Assembly (NCBI GenBank): GCA_037179335.1
Contig: JAKZHN010000026.1
Location: forward strand, 186,001-250,000
DNA length: 64,000 nt
From: Cyclaneusma minus
Lineage: Eukaryota > Ascomycota > Leotiomycetes > Marthamycetales > Marthamycetaceae
Direction of reading: 5' to 3'
How positions within the stretch are numbered: the first letter of the stretch is position 1; each line of letters begins with the position of its first letter. Under the pieces are notes generated by a model. That model worked only from the letters and a program-made list of their open reading frames with translations. It ran no database searches and was not told where the DNA came from. Made by a program: the position numbers and the translations under genes. Positions 43,678-54,810 of this stretch are shown piece by piece.

Positions 43678-46600
43678 ATGGCCACCACTGCCGGAAATGC
43701 CTTCGCTCCAGCCATCGGCCAGGCAGGAGGATATGGCGCCGACCGAGGTCTCTCCCAAGAACCAAGTACGGCGACGTTGACGACAAATGTGGACGCCAAC
43801 GACACTGGCCGATCTTTCGATACTCTCCGCGCCAGCAAAGCGGACGACTGGAAGTTGATGCCAGATTTGAAAAACATCGCTATCCAGAACGAAAAGGACG
43901 AAACTAAGGGCCGTCGCCTGGGGATCACGTTCACGAATCTCACTGTGAAGGGTGTTGGCGCGGATGCTGCATTCAACGAGAACGTCGGGTCACAATTCAA
44001 CATCCCTCGGCTTGCTGGAGAGGCCAGGCATGGCGCTCCTCTCAGGACTATCTTGCAGGACAGTCATGGCTGTGTCAAGCCAGGCGAGATGCTCTTGGTG
44101 TTGGGTCGTCCGGGCGCTGGATGCACTACTTTACTGAAGGTGTTGTCCAATCGACGGGAAGGATACGCGGAGATTCACGGCGACGTGAAGTACGGAACTC
44201 TCGATCACAAGCAAGCTGCCCAATACCGTGGCCAGATCGTGATGAATACAGAAGAAGAACTCTTCTTCCCGACCTTGACTGTCGGCCAGACCATCGACTT
44301 CGCCACTCGTATGAAGGTCCCCTACCACCTCCCAGGGAATGTCCAAAGTGCAGAAGAATTTCAACGCCAGAATCGAGAGTTTTTGCTCAAGTCCATGGGA
44401 ATCTCCCATACCCGCGACACCAAAGTGGGCAACGAGTTCGTGAGGGGTGTCTCAGGGGGCGAGCGGAAACGTGTCTCTATCATCGAATGTCTTGCTACCC
44501 GAGGGAGCATCATGTGTTGGGACCAATCGACTCGAGGTCTCGATGCAAGCACTGCCTTAGAATATACGAGGGCCATCCGGGCACTGACTGATATCTTCGG
44601 CCTTTCGTCCATCATGACACTATACCAAGCTGGTAACGGGATCTACGACCTATTCGACAAAGTTCTAGTCCTCGATGAAGGGCTTGAAACCTACTACGGC
44701 CCGATGACTGAAGCTCGGCCATTCATGGAGAGGTTGGGATTCGTCTGCGAGGACGCCGCCAATGTCGCCGACTTCCTTACTGGTGTCACGGTTCCCACGG
44801 AGCGACGTATTCGTCCAGGCTTCGAAGATCGCTTTCCCAGAAACGCAGAGGAGATTCGAGCCGCGTACGAGGCATCCGAGATAAAGGCCAGGGTGGCATC
44901 TGAGTACGATTTCCCATCCACCGATGAGGCCCGCGACTTTACCGAGAACTTCAAAACCTCTGTCAACTATGAGAAGCATCCAAGCTTGCCGAAGCACTCG
45001 CCCCTGACTACGAGTTTCTATACCCAAGTCCGCGCCTGTGTGAAACGCCAATACCAGATCTTATTGGGTGACAAAGCGACATTCTTCATCAAGCAAGGCT
45101 CTACTATCGTCCAAGCTCTCATCGCCGGCTCCTTATTTTACGACGCTCCTACTAACTCCGCAGGCTTGTTCACCAAAGGCGGAGCGTTGTTTTTCTCCCT
45201 GTTGTTCAACTCTCTCCTCGCCATGTCTGAGGTTACGGACTCGTTTGTCGGCCGACCGATTCTTGCCAAACACAAATCATTTGCCTTATATCATCCCGCA
45301 GCGTTCTGTATCGCTCAGATTACCGCCGATATACCGGTGCTCCTTTTCCAAGTCTCAACCCTTTCCGTCATCATATATTTTATGGCGTCTCTTGAATCTT
45401 CTGCCTCGGCATTCTTCACATTTTGGTTTGTCTTGCTATCTACAACGATGACGATGACCGCGTTCTTTCGTGCCATTGGTGCGAGCTTCCCCAATTTTGA
45501 TGCCGCTAGCAAGTGAGTTCATACCCAGCCCCCCATCTCCCTCCTCTTTACCACTAGCCATTCAAACCTTATCTCTTCTTACCCCAACTGACTTACCCAT
45601 TACCAGAGTCTCAGGATTCGCGGTTTCGGCCCTTATCATGTACACGGGCTACATGATCCCAAAGCCAGACATGAAAGATTGGTTTGTTGTAAGTAAAATC
45701 ATCCCAAGTGCGATGGGTTATGAACAAGTCTAACCTTCGTTGTCAGTGGCTCTACTGGTTGGATCCCCTCGCCTACGGCTTTGAATCATTGCTTGCAAAC
45801 GAGTTTCACGGCAAGCAGATCGACTGTGTCGGCGTCAATTTGGTCCCAAACGGTGCTTCATACACCGACTTGGCTTATCAGTCGTGTGCCGGTGTGCGTG
45901 GCGCTATCCGTGGCCAGACCACTGTCACGGGAGATAACTACTTGGCATCCCTGGCTTACTACCATTCCCATGTATGGCGCAATGTCGGGATCAATTGGGC
46001 CTGGTGGGTTCTGTACGTCGGAATTACGGTTTGGGCTACGAACGGATGGTCTTCCAGTGTCCAGGGAGGACACCTTCTGATTCCCCGAGAGAAAGCGAAA
46101 CACAACCAGCATCACACCAGTTCAAGTGACCTGGAGTCTCAAGTCCGCGAAAAAGTGGCAGGATCCTCGACTGGCTCATCTACAACTCCTGTGGAAGCTC
46201 AACTTATTAGAAACACTTCAGTGTTCACATGGAAGAGCCTTACTGTAAGAGATATCCCGATACTGTGACAGTTGTGTTAGGTACTGACCCAACTAGTATA
46301 CTGTTCAGACACCTTCTGGACCGCGTGTGCTTCTTGATAATGTTCAGGGATGGTAAGTACAATCATATCCCGGACAACTTCCATTACTGACACTTCGTTA
46401 GGGTCAAGCCAGGTATGCTTGGAGCTTTGATGGGTTCAAGTGGAGCGGGGAAAACGACTCTGCTTGATGTCCTCGCGCAGAGGAAGACAGACGGTACCAT
46501 CCACGGCTCGATTCAAGTCGACGGTCGTCCACTCTCTGTTTCCTTTCAACGATCAGCAGGCTACTGCGAACAACTCGATATTCACGAACACTTGTGTACC

Positions 46601-48326
46601 GTCCGAGAAGCACTTGAGTTCTCTGCGTTGCTTAGGCAGTCACGAGACACGCCGACAGCCGAAAAGCTCGCCTATGTCGACACCATCATCGATCTGCTTG
46701 AGATGCGTGACATTGAAAACACGCTGATAGGGAGACCTGGTGCCGGCTTGTCTGTGGAGCAAAGGAAGCGACTCACGATTGGTGTCGAGCTGGTCGCCAA
46801 ACCGAGTATCCTGATATTCCTGGACGAGCCTACCTCAGGACTAGACGGACAAGCTGCCTTCAACATTCTCCGTTTTTTGCGAAAGCTCTCTGAAGCTGGG
46901 CAGGCCGTTCTCGTAACTATTCACCAGCCTTCAGCATCCTTATTTGCCCAGTTCGACAGCCTTCTGTTGCTTGCCAAGGGTGGCAAGACTGTGTATTTTG
47001 GCGATATCGGCGAAAACGCGAAGACTCTCAAGGACTACTTTGCACGCAACGGCGCCCCTTGCCCGCCAGAAGCCAATCCTGCAGAACACATGATTGACGT
47101 TGTCTCTGGTCCTTTGTCCAAGGACAGGGATTGGAATGAGATCTGGCTTGCATCTCCTGAGCATGCTAACACCGTCGCCGAACTGGACAAAATTGTTGCT
47201 GAAGCAGCCGCGAAGCCACCAGGTACACAAGACGACGGGTACGAATTTGCAATGCCACTATGGGAGCAATGCAAGATTGTCACACACCGTATGAATGTAA
47301 CTATCTGGCGCAACACCGATTACGTAAACAACAAATTCGCACTTCATATTGGCTCGGCCCTGTTCAACGGCTTCTCCTTCTGGATGATTGGCAATACGGT
47401 CGCAGACCTTCAGCTGCGCTTGTTCACAATCTTTAACTTTATCTTCGTCGCTCCTGGCGTCATTGCGCAGCTGCAGCCGCTCTTCATCGACCGTCGAGAC
47501 GTGTATGAGGCACGCGAGAAAAAGAGCAAGATGTACTCCTGGGTCGCTTTCGTCACGGGTCTTATCATTTCCGAGATTCCGTACCTGCTCATCTGCGGCA
47601 TCCTCTACTTTGTCTGCTGGTACTATACCGTCGGCTTTACCGGGGATTCGAACAAGGCCGGCGCGACATTGTTCGTGATGCTTATTTACGAATTTGTGTA
47701 CACTGGCATCGGACAGTTCATCGCCGCCTATGCCCCCAACGCCGTGTTCGCCTCCCTCGCGAATCCTCTGATCATTGGTACCCTTGTCCTGTTCTGTGGT
47801 GTGTTGGTGCCGTATTCTCAGATCCAGGCCTTCTGGCGGTGTAAGTTCCCCTATTCCGTCCCGTCCAGCCTCCAAAACCCAGTATGGGGATTCGCAGCAC
47901 CAGACCCATTTTATATCTTGTTATTACATGGCTAACGCTTATCCAGATTGGATGTATTACATGAATCCATTCAATTATTTAATGGGATCGTTGCTTACCT
48001 TCTCTATCTTCGATGTGGAGGTAAACTGCGCGGAAAACGAGTTCGCAGTTTTCGATACCCCCAACAACCAGACTTGTGCGCAGTATCTGAGCGACTACAT
48101 GCTGGGCATGGGCAGTAGGACGAACCTGGTCAATCCAGATGCCACGAGTGGCTGTCGAGTGTGCCAGTACAGGATGGGTAGTGACTACCTGGCCACAATT
48201 AACTTGGGCGAATACTATGATGGATGGAGAGATGCAGGAATTGTGGTGATATTTGCGATTTCGAGCTACGCGATGGTGTACTTGCTAATGAAGTTGAGGA
48301 CGAAGGCGAGTAAGAAGGCCGAGTAG
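43678..48326 (+). CDS. PDR-type full-size ABC-G transporter
   Basis: Plasma-membrane multidrug exporter of the pleiotropic drug resistance family with the reverse (NBD-TMD)x2 order. Exons are 43678-45512, 45607-45688, 45747-46244, 46297-46352, 46402-47840 and 47947-48326, giving 1429 residues. NBD1 has the degenerate Walker A GRPGAGCTTLL with Cys for Lys, signature VSGGERKRVS and Walker B IMCWDQSTRGLDAS. NBD2 has Walker A GSSGAGKTTLL, the degenerate signature LSVEQRKRLTIG and Walker B LIFLDEPTSGLD. This pairing of one degenerate and one competent ATP site is typical of PDR proteins. Each half ends in six predicted spans. YWLDPLAYGFESLLANEF and YYMNPFNYLMGSLLTF are the PDR-specific motifs before the large external loops. 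The substrate is unknown. No cluster partner is adjacent. Confidence 0.95.
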
Positions 48327-49561
48327 GAAATGTGGAATACTAGGGATAGGAATAGGAAGACATGGGATAAATTTGGTCAATCGTTTCAAAAGGGGGGATT
48401 GGGAACACAGTTAGATTTGTATCTAGATTAATAGATTTACTAGCAGTCGACAAATCATCGTCTCAGCGATAAGTGCCTACGCAATGGATGAAGCTTCATG
48501 GATCTTTCCGGCTCTATTCCTCCTAATCGTTGTGAATATTTAGAATCACTGTGAATAAATACAGGAAAACTGTGAATATTCGGAATCATTGCGAGTATCC
48601 AAAACTACTATGAATATTCAGAGTTGCTCTGAGACTGTGAGTATCCAGGACGAGTGGGAATAATAATACCGGAAATCATTGCGAGTATTCCAAACCGCTC
48701 TGAGTATCCTAGTAATTGGGAATACTCCAAGTTACTTGGCACTTCCCGCGGACTTCAAATTCGACACCATCGTCTCTACATGTTCAAGCCAAGTAGCCAC
48801 CATTTTCGAATTTCGAAATACGATGTGCTCTGAACATTCGAGCCCCTAATCGTAGCTTACAGCCCCAATACTTATTTCGCAGGATCAGACAAATCATTCT
48901 CCCAAACGGAAAGAAATGTCTCAGCGAGCAGTAACACCCCGATGACAAACTGCTTCAACGGACAGCCCAGTTTTGTTTATGACAACTATACAGTTGCGAG
49001 CAATTTAGGATAATCCAATTAACTAGAGATACTAGAAGCAACCCAGATAACCAGGAAGAAAGGCAGCGATCGAGGAAGTACTTGGTGATATGGGGATAGA
49101 TATCTCGTGCGCAACGGTAGGCATGCTTCGGTCGAGCGCTGATATAATGAAAACTTTTTTCAAATCTTGATCGGCTCCCAAGTCGTTGGCCCTTGCGACT
49201 TTAGCCGTCAACGAAAGCTGGGCGGTGATTCGTCGTTAGAGGCTGAAAGCAGGTGTCGCAGAGCCGGCTGTATTTGTCTTCAGTTAAAAGAGATTTCCCC
49301 GTTCTTTGGAATAATAGTCGGTTGATCATATTCGAGTGTTTAAAAAATTCGTAAACCTCCGAGATTATTACTAATATTTGAGGGTATTCTTGATCCCGGG
49401 AAATATTCCCAAGCATAATGCATTGGGGATATTCCTAATTATCGAAGGGGGGTTCAGACTTTTGTCGCATAACCGTATGCTTCCAGTATTACTCCGTGCC
49501 GCCCAGAATCCATGTGACTTTAAACCTGTCTCAAGCCCCGAGAAAGTCGTATGCTAGCTCG
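48327..49561. other. intergenic, ABC transporter and COQ3 3' ends, repeat-bearing
   Basis: 1.2-kb A/T-rich spacer between convergent genes. It contains a 19-nt-period array at 48531-48740 and weaker unit-like sequence near 49010-49060 and 49370-49440. No gene is supported. Confidence 0.6.
48531..48740. repeat. degenerate 19-nt tandem array, about ten units
   Basis: Units include TGTGAATATTTAGAATCAC, TGTGAATATTCGGAATCAT, TGCGAGTATCCAAAACTAC, TATGAATATTCAGAGTTGC, TGCGAGTATTCCAAACCGC and TGGGAATACTCCAAGTTACT. Period is mostly 19 with a few 18-25-nt interruptions. The last unit contains the same TTGGGA...CCAAGTTAC core seen at 23.3 and 41.4 kb. Confidence 0.75.
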
Positions 49562-50407
49562 TCAAGGACCATACCTTCTAATGGCAAAGAAGTAGTTGCC
49601 AACTCTCTCACTCCCCGGCACTTCTTTCCACCCCAGCCCCGGCACGTACATCACGCCCATACACCTAGGACTTCCCCAGCCTTCCCGATTCAAAAACCAG
49701 CCCCTCAGCTCCTCCTCATTAACATACTGACTCCACTCATGTGTCCCTCTCGGCACAATACCCATAATATCCTCAGCAACCGTTTTCGTAGTCAAATAAC
49801 TCACCCAATGCCTCGCAATCGTGCTCATGACTATCCAACCACCGGGCCTCACAAACTTTTCACAGTTCTCCAAGAACGCCGACGGCTGCTGAATATGCTC
49901 AATAACCTCAAAGCAACTCAGCACATCGACCTTGTCCTCGTCCCGTTCGGGTACAGGCAGGCCTTCAATGCTGAGATTCTTGTATGTGAGTTTATCGTCT
50001 AGCATGGGATCTCTCCGCGCATGTGCCTTTGCCACAGCGAGGACTTCCGGGGTCGGATCGATGGCTGTGACCTGGTCGGTATGCAGCATGCGTGCAGCGC
50101 TCTCGGCGAATATGCCACCGCCGCAGCCGATGTCGAGGTATTTGAGCTTCCGGGAGGGGGGTAAGGGGTCGGGTTGCGAGGCGTGGCAGGCGCGAATGAA
50201 GTCGTGGCGGAGAGGGTTCATGAGATGGAGGAGGCGGGAGGAGCCATGGGGGTCCCACCAGGTGGATGCGAGGGCGTTGAAGTGTTGCACTTCTTGGGGG
50301 TTGACGGAGGATTGGGTGCTTTGCGAGCGGACGGATTTTGGAGCGGTCTGCAGGAATTGGTGGAGAGGTCGGAGACGCGGCCCCCGAGGCAGCTTGAGAG
50401 GAGGCAT
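49562..50407 (-). CDS. COQ3: ubiquinone biosynthesis O-methyltransferase COQ3
   Basis: Mitochondrial SAM-dependent methyltransferase that carries out both O-methylation steps of coenzyme Q synthesis. Single exon of 281 residues. The N-terminus (MPPLKLPRGPRLRPLHQFLQ) is basic and lacks acids, fitting a mitochondrial presequence. The mature part begins EVQHFNALASTWWDPHGSSR, a clear COQ3/UbiG hallmark, with NPLRHDFI after it. Motif I is YLDIGCGGGIFAE, the acidic loop is AIDPTPEV, motif II is VLSCFEVIEHI and motif III is RPGGWIVMSTI. EWSQYVNEEELRGW matches the family's C-terminal helix. It is head-to-head with RIB3 across 589 bp. Confidence 0.95.
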   Translation of the reverse strand: MPPLKLPRGPRLRPLHQFLQTAPKSVRSQSTQSSVNPQEVQHFNALASTWWDPHGSSRLLHLMNPLRHDFIRACHASQPDPLPPSRKLKYLDIGCGGGIFAESAARMLHTDQVTAIDPTPEVLAVAKAHARRDPMLDDKLTYKNLSIEGLPVPERDEDKVDVLSCFEVIEHIQQPSAFLENCEKFVRPGGWIVMSTIARHWVSYLTTKTVAEDIMGIVPRGTHEWSQYVNEEELRGWFLNREGWGSPRCMGVMYVPGLGWKEVPGSERVGNYFFAIRRYGP

Positions 50408-50804
50408 GTTTGAATTTGGAGCTGCGAACAGAGCTTACATTACTGAGGTTTTGGCGATACATTGAAGTTCAGCCTTGCTAAAGTAGGGATAGGTAACCTT
50501 CAAGGGCATGGCAGCTGCAGTGGATCTCCAGCCGGTGTCGGTATTCGGCAATTCAATATGTTCCTTTAATCCGTGCATTCATTTGTATGTTCCGAATACT
50601 CCAATAATCCAAGTAAGCAGAAACATGTTCATAATTCAATGATCAGGAGCAGTCTGGAATTTAGAGCAGTATAATGTATTACCAATCGGGCAACATAAGG
50701 ACTGACCCCTCTCACAACCGCTGCCGCCGCTGTCAGGCACGTCATGTAGGCTGTCTATCACCACGCAGCTCCGACGAAAAAAAGCTAGAACGCGCCTTGT
50801 GATC

Positions 50805-50832
50805 CTGTCTACGAGCCGCTGTCTACGAGCCG
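50805..50832. repeat. 14-bp perfect tandem duplication in RIB3 promoter
   Basis: CTGTCTACGAGCCG occurs twice without a gap, 165-190 bp before the RIB3 start. Confidence 0.8.
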
Positions 50833-50856
50833 CTCTCTCCGCTGACAATCGATCCT

Positions 50857-50862
50857 TATATA
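50857..50862 (+). promoter_or_regulatory. TATA-like element of RIB3
   Basis: TATATA within CCTTATATACACC, about 135 bp upstream of the RIB3 ATG, just after the tandem duplication. Confidence 0.4.
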
Positions 50863-50996
50863 CACCTCCGATTGTCCCATCTAATTACTCATTTCACAAA
50901 GACATCGGACCTTTCTTGGCATACCCGGCGACTTCGGCGGATTGGAAGTTGACATCCCACTCTCTTCAGAAAAACACCGCAATTCCAGCAAATAAA

Positions 50997-51810
50997 ATGC
51001 CTTCCAACAGCGGCCCCCCGAAACACCAATTCGACAGCATCGAAGACACCATCGCTGCCTACAGTGCGTCCTCCAGTCGCAAATCCATCCCCACTCTTCA
51101 ACTCATCCCTCACTCTTCAACCCAGCCCAGCACAACTAACCCCCACCCCAGAAGCCGGACAATTCATAATCGTCCTCGACTCCCCCTCCCGCGAAAATGA
51201 AGGCGACCTCATCCTCGCCGCCTCCGACATGACCCCCTCGAAAATGGCCTTCATGATCCGCCACTCCTCCGGCTACATCTGCACGCCCATCCTCCCCTCT
51301 CTCTGCAATTCCCTGTCCCTCCCCCAGATGGTCCCTCTCTCCTCGTCCCAAGACCCCAACCGGACGGCCTACACTGTCTCCGTCGATGCGCACCACGACT
51401 CCGTCACGACAGGCATATCCGCCCACGACCGTGCGCTGACGTGTAACATGTTGGCAGAGGCGGCCGAGGGGAAACGGGGTGAAGCCGATTTTCGGAGGCC
51501 CGGACACGTGTTGCCGCTGAGGGCAAGAGAGGGCGGGATTAGAGAGAGGAGGGGCCATACGGAGGCGGCCGTGGAGTTTTGCAGACTGGCGGGGAAGCCG
51601 CCCGTGGGCGTGATCTGCGAGATGGTGGAAGATGGAGAGGAGGTGGCAGGACAGGCTGTGCGGGAGGGAAGTGGCATGTTGCGGCGGGATGGGTGCTTGG
51701 CGTTTGGCAAGAAGTGGGGTTTGAAAGTGTGTACGATTGAGGATTTGGTCGAGTACGTTGAGAAGCATGAGGGGAAGCTGCCAGAAAAGGGGGCGAATGG
51801 GACGAGCTAG
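50997..51810 (+). CDS. RIB3: 3,4-dihydroxy-2-butanone 4-phosphate synthase
   Basis: Riboflavin pathway enzyme that converts ribulose 5-phosphate to the four-carbon unit used by lumazine synthase, releasing formate. Exons are 50997-51063 and 51152-51810 (88-bp intron, phase 1), giving 241 residues. FDSIEDTIAAYKAGQFIIVLDS is the opening helix-strand joined across the splice. SRENEGDLILAA holds the acidic Mg2+ site, HDSVTTGISAHDRALT is the central substrate loop, and FRRPGHVLPLRA plus RRGHTEAAVEFCRLAG complete the active site. GVICEMVEDGE and GLKVCTIEDLVEYV are the family's last strands. It is a stand-alone RIB3, not fused to GTP cyclohydrolase II as in bacteria. Confidence 0.95.
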
Positions 51811-52007
51811 TGTTCCTAAAATGTATTTGTACGCCACTTAGGATAGAGCTGGGTGAACGCGAGTTCAATCAAAAGGAGTTCTTTTCCATTCTCAATAACA
51901 ACTGCTTGAAGGAATATGAATGCTCCCACCCGGTCACTAATGCATAAAGAGACTTGGTAGGTACAACAGAATAAACGCCCTATGGACAACCCCAAACTAA
52001 ACAACTT

Positions 52008-53693
52008 CTATTGACCAGGCGCGATGAGCTTTCCTTTTTGTGGCGCATCACGAGCCCACCCACCAGCGTAAGGAGTACCCCCATTCTTTGCTGCGTAATC
52101 TGCCATCCGGGCCTCAAGTTCAGGTCGGAAATGTCGGATAAGACCCTGGATAGGCCAGGCAAAAGCCTCACCCAAAGCTGCGATGTGTCAGTTTCAATCA
52201 TGTTGTAGAAGCAACCTAGTAAAGCTTACCGCAGATAGTGTGACCCTCAACCTGTTTGGTGAGCTCTTGGAGCATATCAATCTCACGGGTCCTTCCTCGT
52301 CCCTCCTCAAATCTCTTCATAATCTGGTCGGTCCACTTGCTTCCTTCTCTGCATGGTGTGCATTGTCCGCAAGACTCGTGGTGGTAGAACTTGCTCAGTC
52401 GGGAAATCGCTCGTACAACATCGGTGCTCTTGTCCATAACGATGACGGCAGCCGTTCCCAAACCAGACTGGCTGTCCTTAAGAGCGTCAAAGTCCATCAG
52501 CTGGTCGTCGCAGACTTCCTTTGGAAGAATCGGAGTAGAGGAGCCTCCGGGAATGACAGCCTTGAGATTGTCCCAGCCTCCACGAACACCACCGCAGTGC
52601 TTGTCGATAAGCTCCCGTAGGGGAATGCTCATCTCCTCTTCCACGGTACATGGATTGTTGACGTGTCCTGAGATACAGAAGAGCTTGGTACCGGCATTTC
52701 GCTCTCGTCCAAAAGAGGCAAACCACGATCCGCCACGTCGGCAAATGGTTGGTGCGACAGCGACCGTCTCGACGTTTGTCACCGTAGAAGGGCATCCGAA
52801 AAGGCCGACGGCAGCGGGAAAAGGGGGCTTGAGGCGAGGCTTGCCTGGCTTGCCTTCTAATGATTCGATGAGCGAAGTCTCCTCTCCGCAGACGTAAGCA
52901 CCCATTCCACGGTGGATGTAGACGTCGAAGTCGTAGCCACTGTTGCAAGCGTTCTTTCCGATAAGTCCGTCCTTGTATGCTTCCTGAATTGCGCGCTGCA
53001 GGACTGTAGCTTCATGGTAGAACTCGCCTCGAATGTAGATGTAGGCGGCTGTGCAGTTCATGGCTCGGCCAGCGACCAGACAACCTTCGATAAGCTTGTG
53101 GGGATCCTTTCGCATGATCTCTCGGTCTTTGCATGTTCCCGGCTCTCCCTCATCGGCGTTCACAACGAGATACCTGGGCTTGGTGTCCTTGTCCCAGTCC
53201 TTGAAGTTCATAAACGACTGTCCAAGTCAGTAAGCGGCGCAGCCAGATGAGAATGTCCCAGGCCTACCCATTTCATTCCCGAAGGAAAGCCAGCACCACC
53301 ACGTCCCCTCAGGCCAGAGGCCTTGATCTCCGAGATAATCTGGCGTGCTTGTCAGCGTGACTGGCCTGTAGTGTCCCAGCAGCGAAGCTATCCTACCCAA
53401 TCATGGCCCTTGTCCAAGATCTCCTTCGTCTTGTACCAGTCGCCATATTTTTTGGCACTCTTCAAGTCCGCTCCGTGGTGTCCATACAGATTCTGGAAAA
53501 TCCTGTCCTGGTCCCTCAGACCTCCCCACTGCGTCTTCTTTGGTGGTGGCGGCGCATCCTGGACAGTTGCGAGTCCTCGCGATTGCTGCTGCGGCGCCGA
53601 AGGTATCCGGGAAGCGGCACTGGCGGTGCTGGGAAGAACTCGGGAGGAGATGGAGGCGATAGCTCTCGGAGCAGCTGCGTGTCGAGAAATCAT
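52008..53693 (-). CDS. NUO51: mitochondrial complex I 51-kDa subunit (NDUFV1/NUO51)
   Basis: NADH- and FMN-binding subunit of NADH:ubiquinone oxidoreductase, the electron entry point of complex I. Exons on the minus strand are 53397-53693, 53268-53339, 52230-53217 and 52008-52177 (introns 57, 50 and 52 bp), giving 508 residues. The first ~45 residues (MISRHAAAPRAIASISSRVL ...) form a mitochondrial presequence. SGLRGRGGAGFPSGMKW is the NADH-binding glycine loop, and VVNADEGEPGTCKDREI holds FMN contacts. AYVCGEETSLIESLEGK is the second nucleotide motif. The 4Fe-4S cluster N3 ligands are in SCGQCTPCREG plus the Cys in GHTICALGEA, formed across the last splice. The C-terminus ends KGKLIAPGQ. Confidence 0.96.
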
Positions 53694-54177
53694 GGCGATT
53701 GTGTAGGTTGTGATGCTCAGATGAGCGCTCTGTGGCGGCGAAAGGGAGACTTAAGTTCGAAGTCATCACCAATCGACTAGCTGCTGATTGGGCGGAACGC
53801 ACGGACCCCGCTAGCTTAAGCTCGCTCGTATTCGCGTTTGCCAGAAGATCGCGACTTCAACTGTTGTTGCACATCAGCCACGGGCAATCCCAGTAATATA
53901 CACAAATTCCGTGAGAGCCGGCAAAAGGTAACAGTCGCAAGGGACATTTCAAAGGCACAAGCTCTGCTGAATGTCCACATGTTCGGTGAGCTTGAACATA
54001 CTGCTGTGCTGCTATCTTCTCCATAGAAACCTCCACAGGAGCTGTTTTACACTTTTACTACATACTCTCTGCACCTTCCTGGCTCTCTTCGCCCACAACT
54101 CCGGGAAAATAACATCCACAGCTTCACATCCGCTACAGACAACCATCTTGGCCCCAGAGCCGCCACCCTTACCCACC
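53694..54177. other. divergent promoter, NUO51 and dynactin-like gene
   Basis: 484 bp between two start codons pointing apart. No gene or strong element is seen. Confidence 0.55.
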
Positions 54178-54810
54178 ATGTCCTCCAAACGGCAGTCCGC
54201 CATGCCCCCGGGCCCCAAGACCCCCGTTTCCTTCTCCTCCACCGTCACCATTTCCGACTCCTGCACGCTCACTGGCACAAACCTCATCACAATCTACGAC
54301 CAAACTGTCATCCACCCACGCGCCCGCCTCATCTCCATCTACGCGCCACTCGCCATTGGCAAGGCGTGCATCATCAGCGAACGCGTGGTTCTGGGCCCCC
54401 AGACAGCGCCCTCCCCACCTTTACAAAAAATCGAGATAGGCAATGGGACGATGATTGAGGTGGGCGCCGTGGTTGAAGCTGCAAAGCTGGGAGAGGGCTG
54501 TTTGATTGAGGTGAATGCGAGAGTTGGGAAGGGCGCGGTTTTGGGCAAGGTGCGTCTGCTCTTTGCCGACTGCTTATATCGTATTGAAGACACCGAAAGG
54601 CTAACGATAGGGGCGTTGTAGCATTGCAGAATCGGTCCGCTATGCACCGTCGCAGAGGGTGAGATACTGCCTGACTATACAGTTGTATATGGGGACGGCT
54701 TACGAAGGGTCGACAGGAGTGGAGTGGATGATCTCAAGATGAAGATGGTTTCGAGGCAGGCCGACGTGCTTCGGAAATTGGTGGCTAGTAATCCAAGCAA
54801 ATTCCTATAA
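54178..54810 (+). CDS. DCTN6: dynactin subunit 6 (p27)-like left-handed beta-helix protein
   Basis: Component of the dynactin pointed-end complex that links dynein to cargo. Exons are 54178-54549 and 54622-54810 (72-bp intron, phase 0), giving 186 residues, the usual size. Hexapeptide-repeat pattern of a left-handed beta-helix is clear: VTISDSCTLTGTN, VIHPRARLIS, LAIGKACIISERV, IEIGNGTMIEVGAVVEAAKLG, GCLIEVNARVGKGAVLGK, and across the intron HCRIGPLCTVAEGEILPDYTVVYG. The C-terminal helix (KMVSRQADVLRKLVASNPSKF) is typical of DCTN6. Other hexapeptide proteins such as gamma-carbonic anhydrases are unlikely because the metal-binding histidines are absent. Confidence 0.85.

Larger units (their letters stand above)
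50408..50996. other. divergent promoter, COQ3 and RIB3
   Basis: 589 bp between two ATGs pointing apart. It holds a 14-bp perfect tandem duplication (CTGTCTACGAGCCG at 50805-50832) and a TATATA element. Near 50590-50620 a sequence reading CGAATACTCCAATAATCCAAG resembles one unit of the dispersed 19-nt repeat. Confidence 0.6.
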
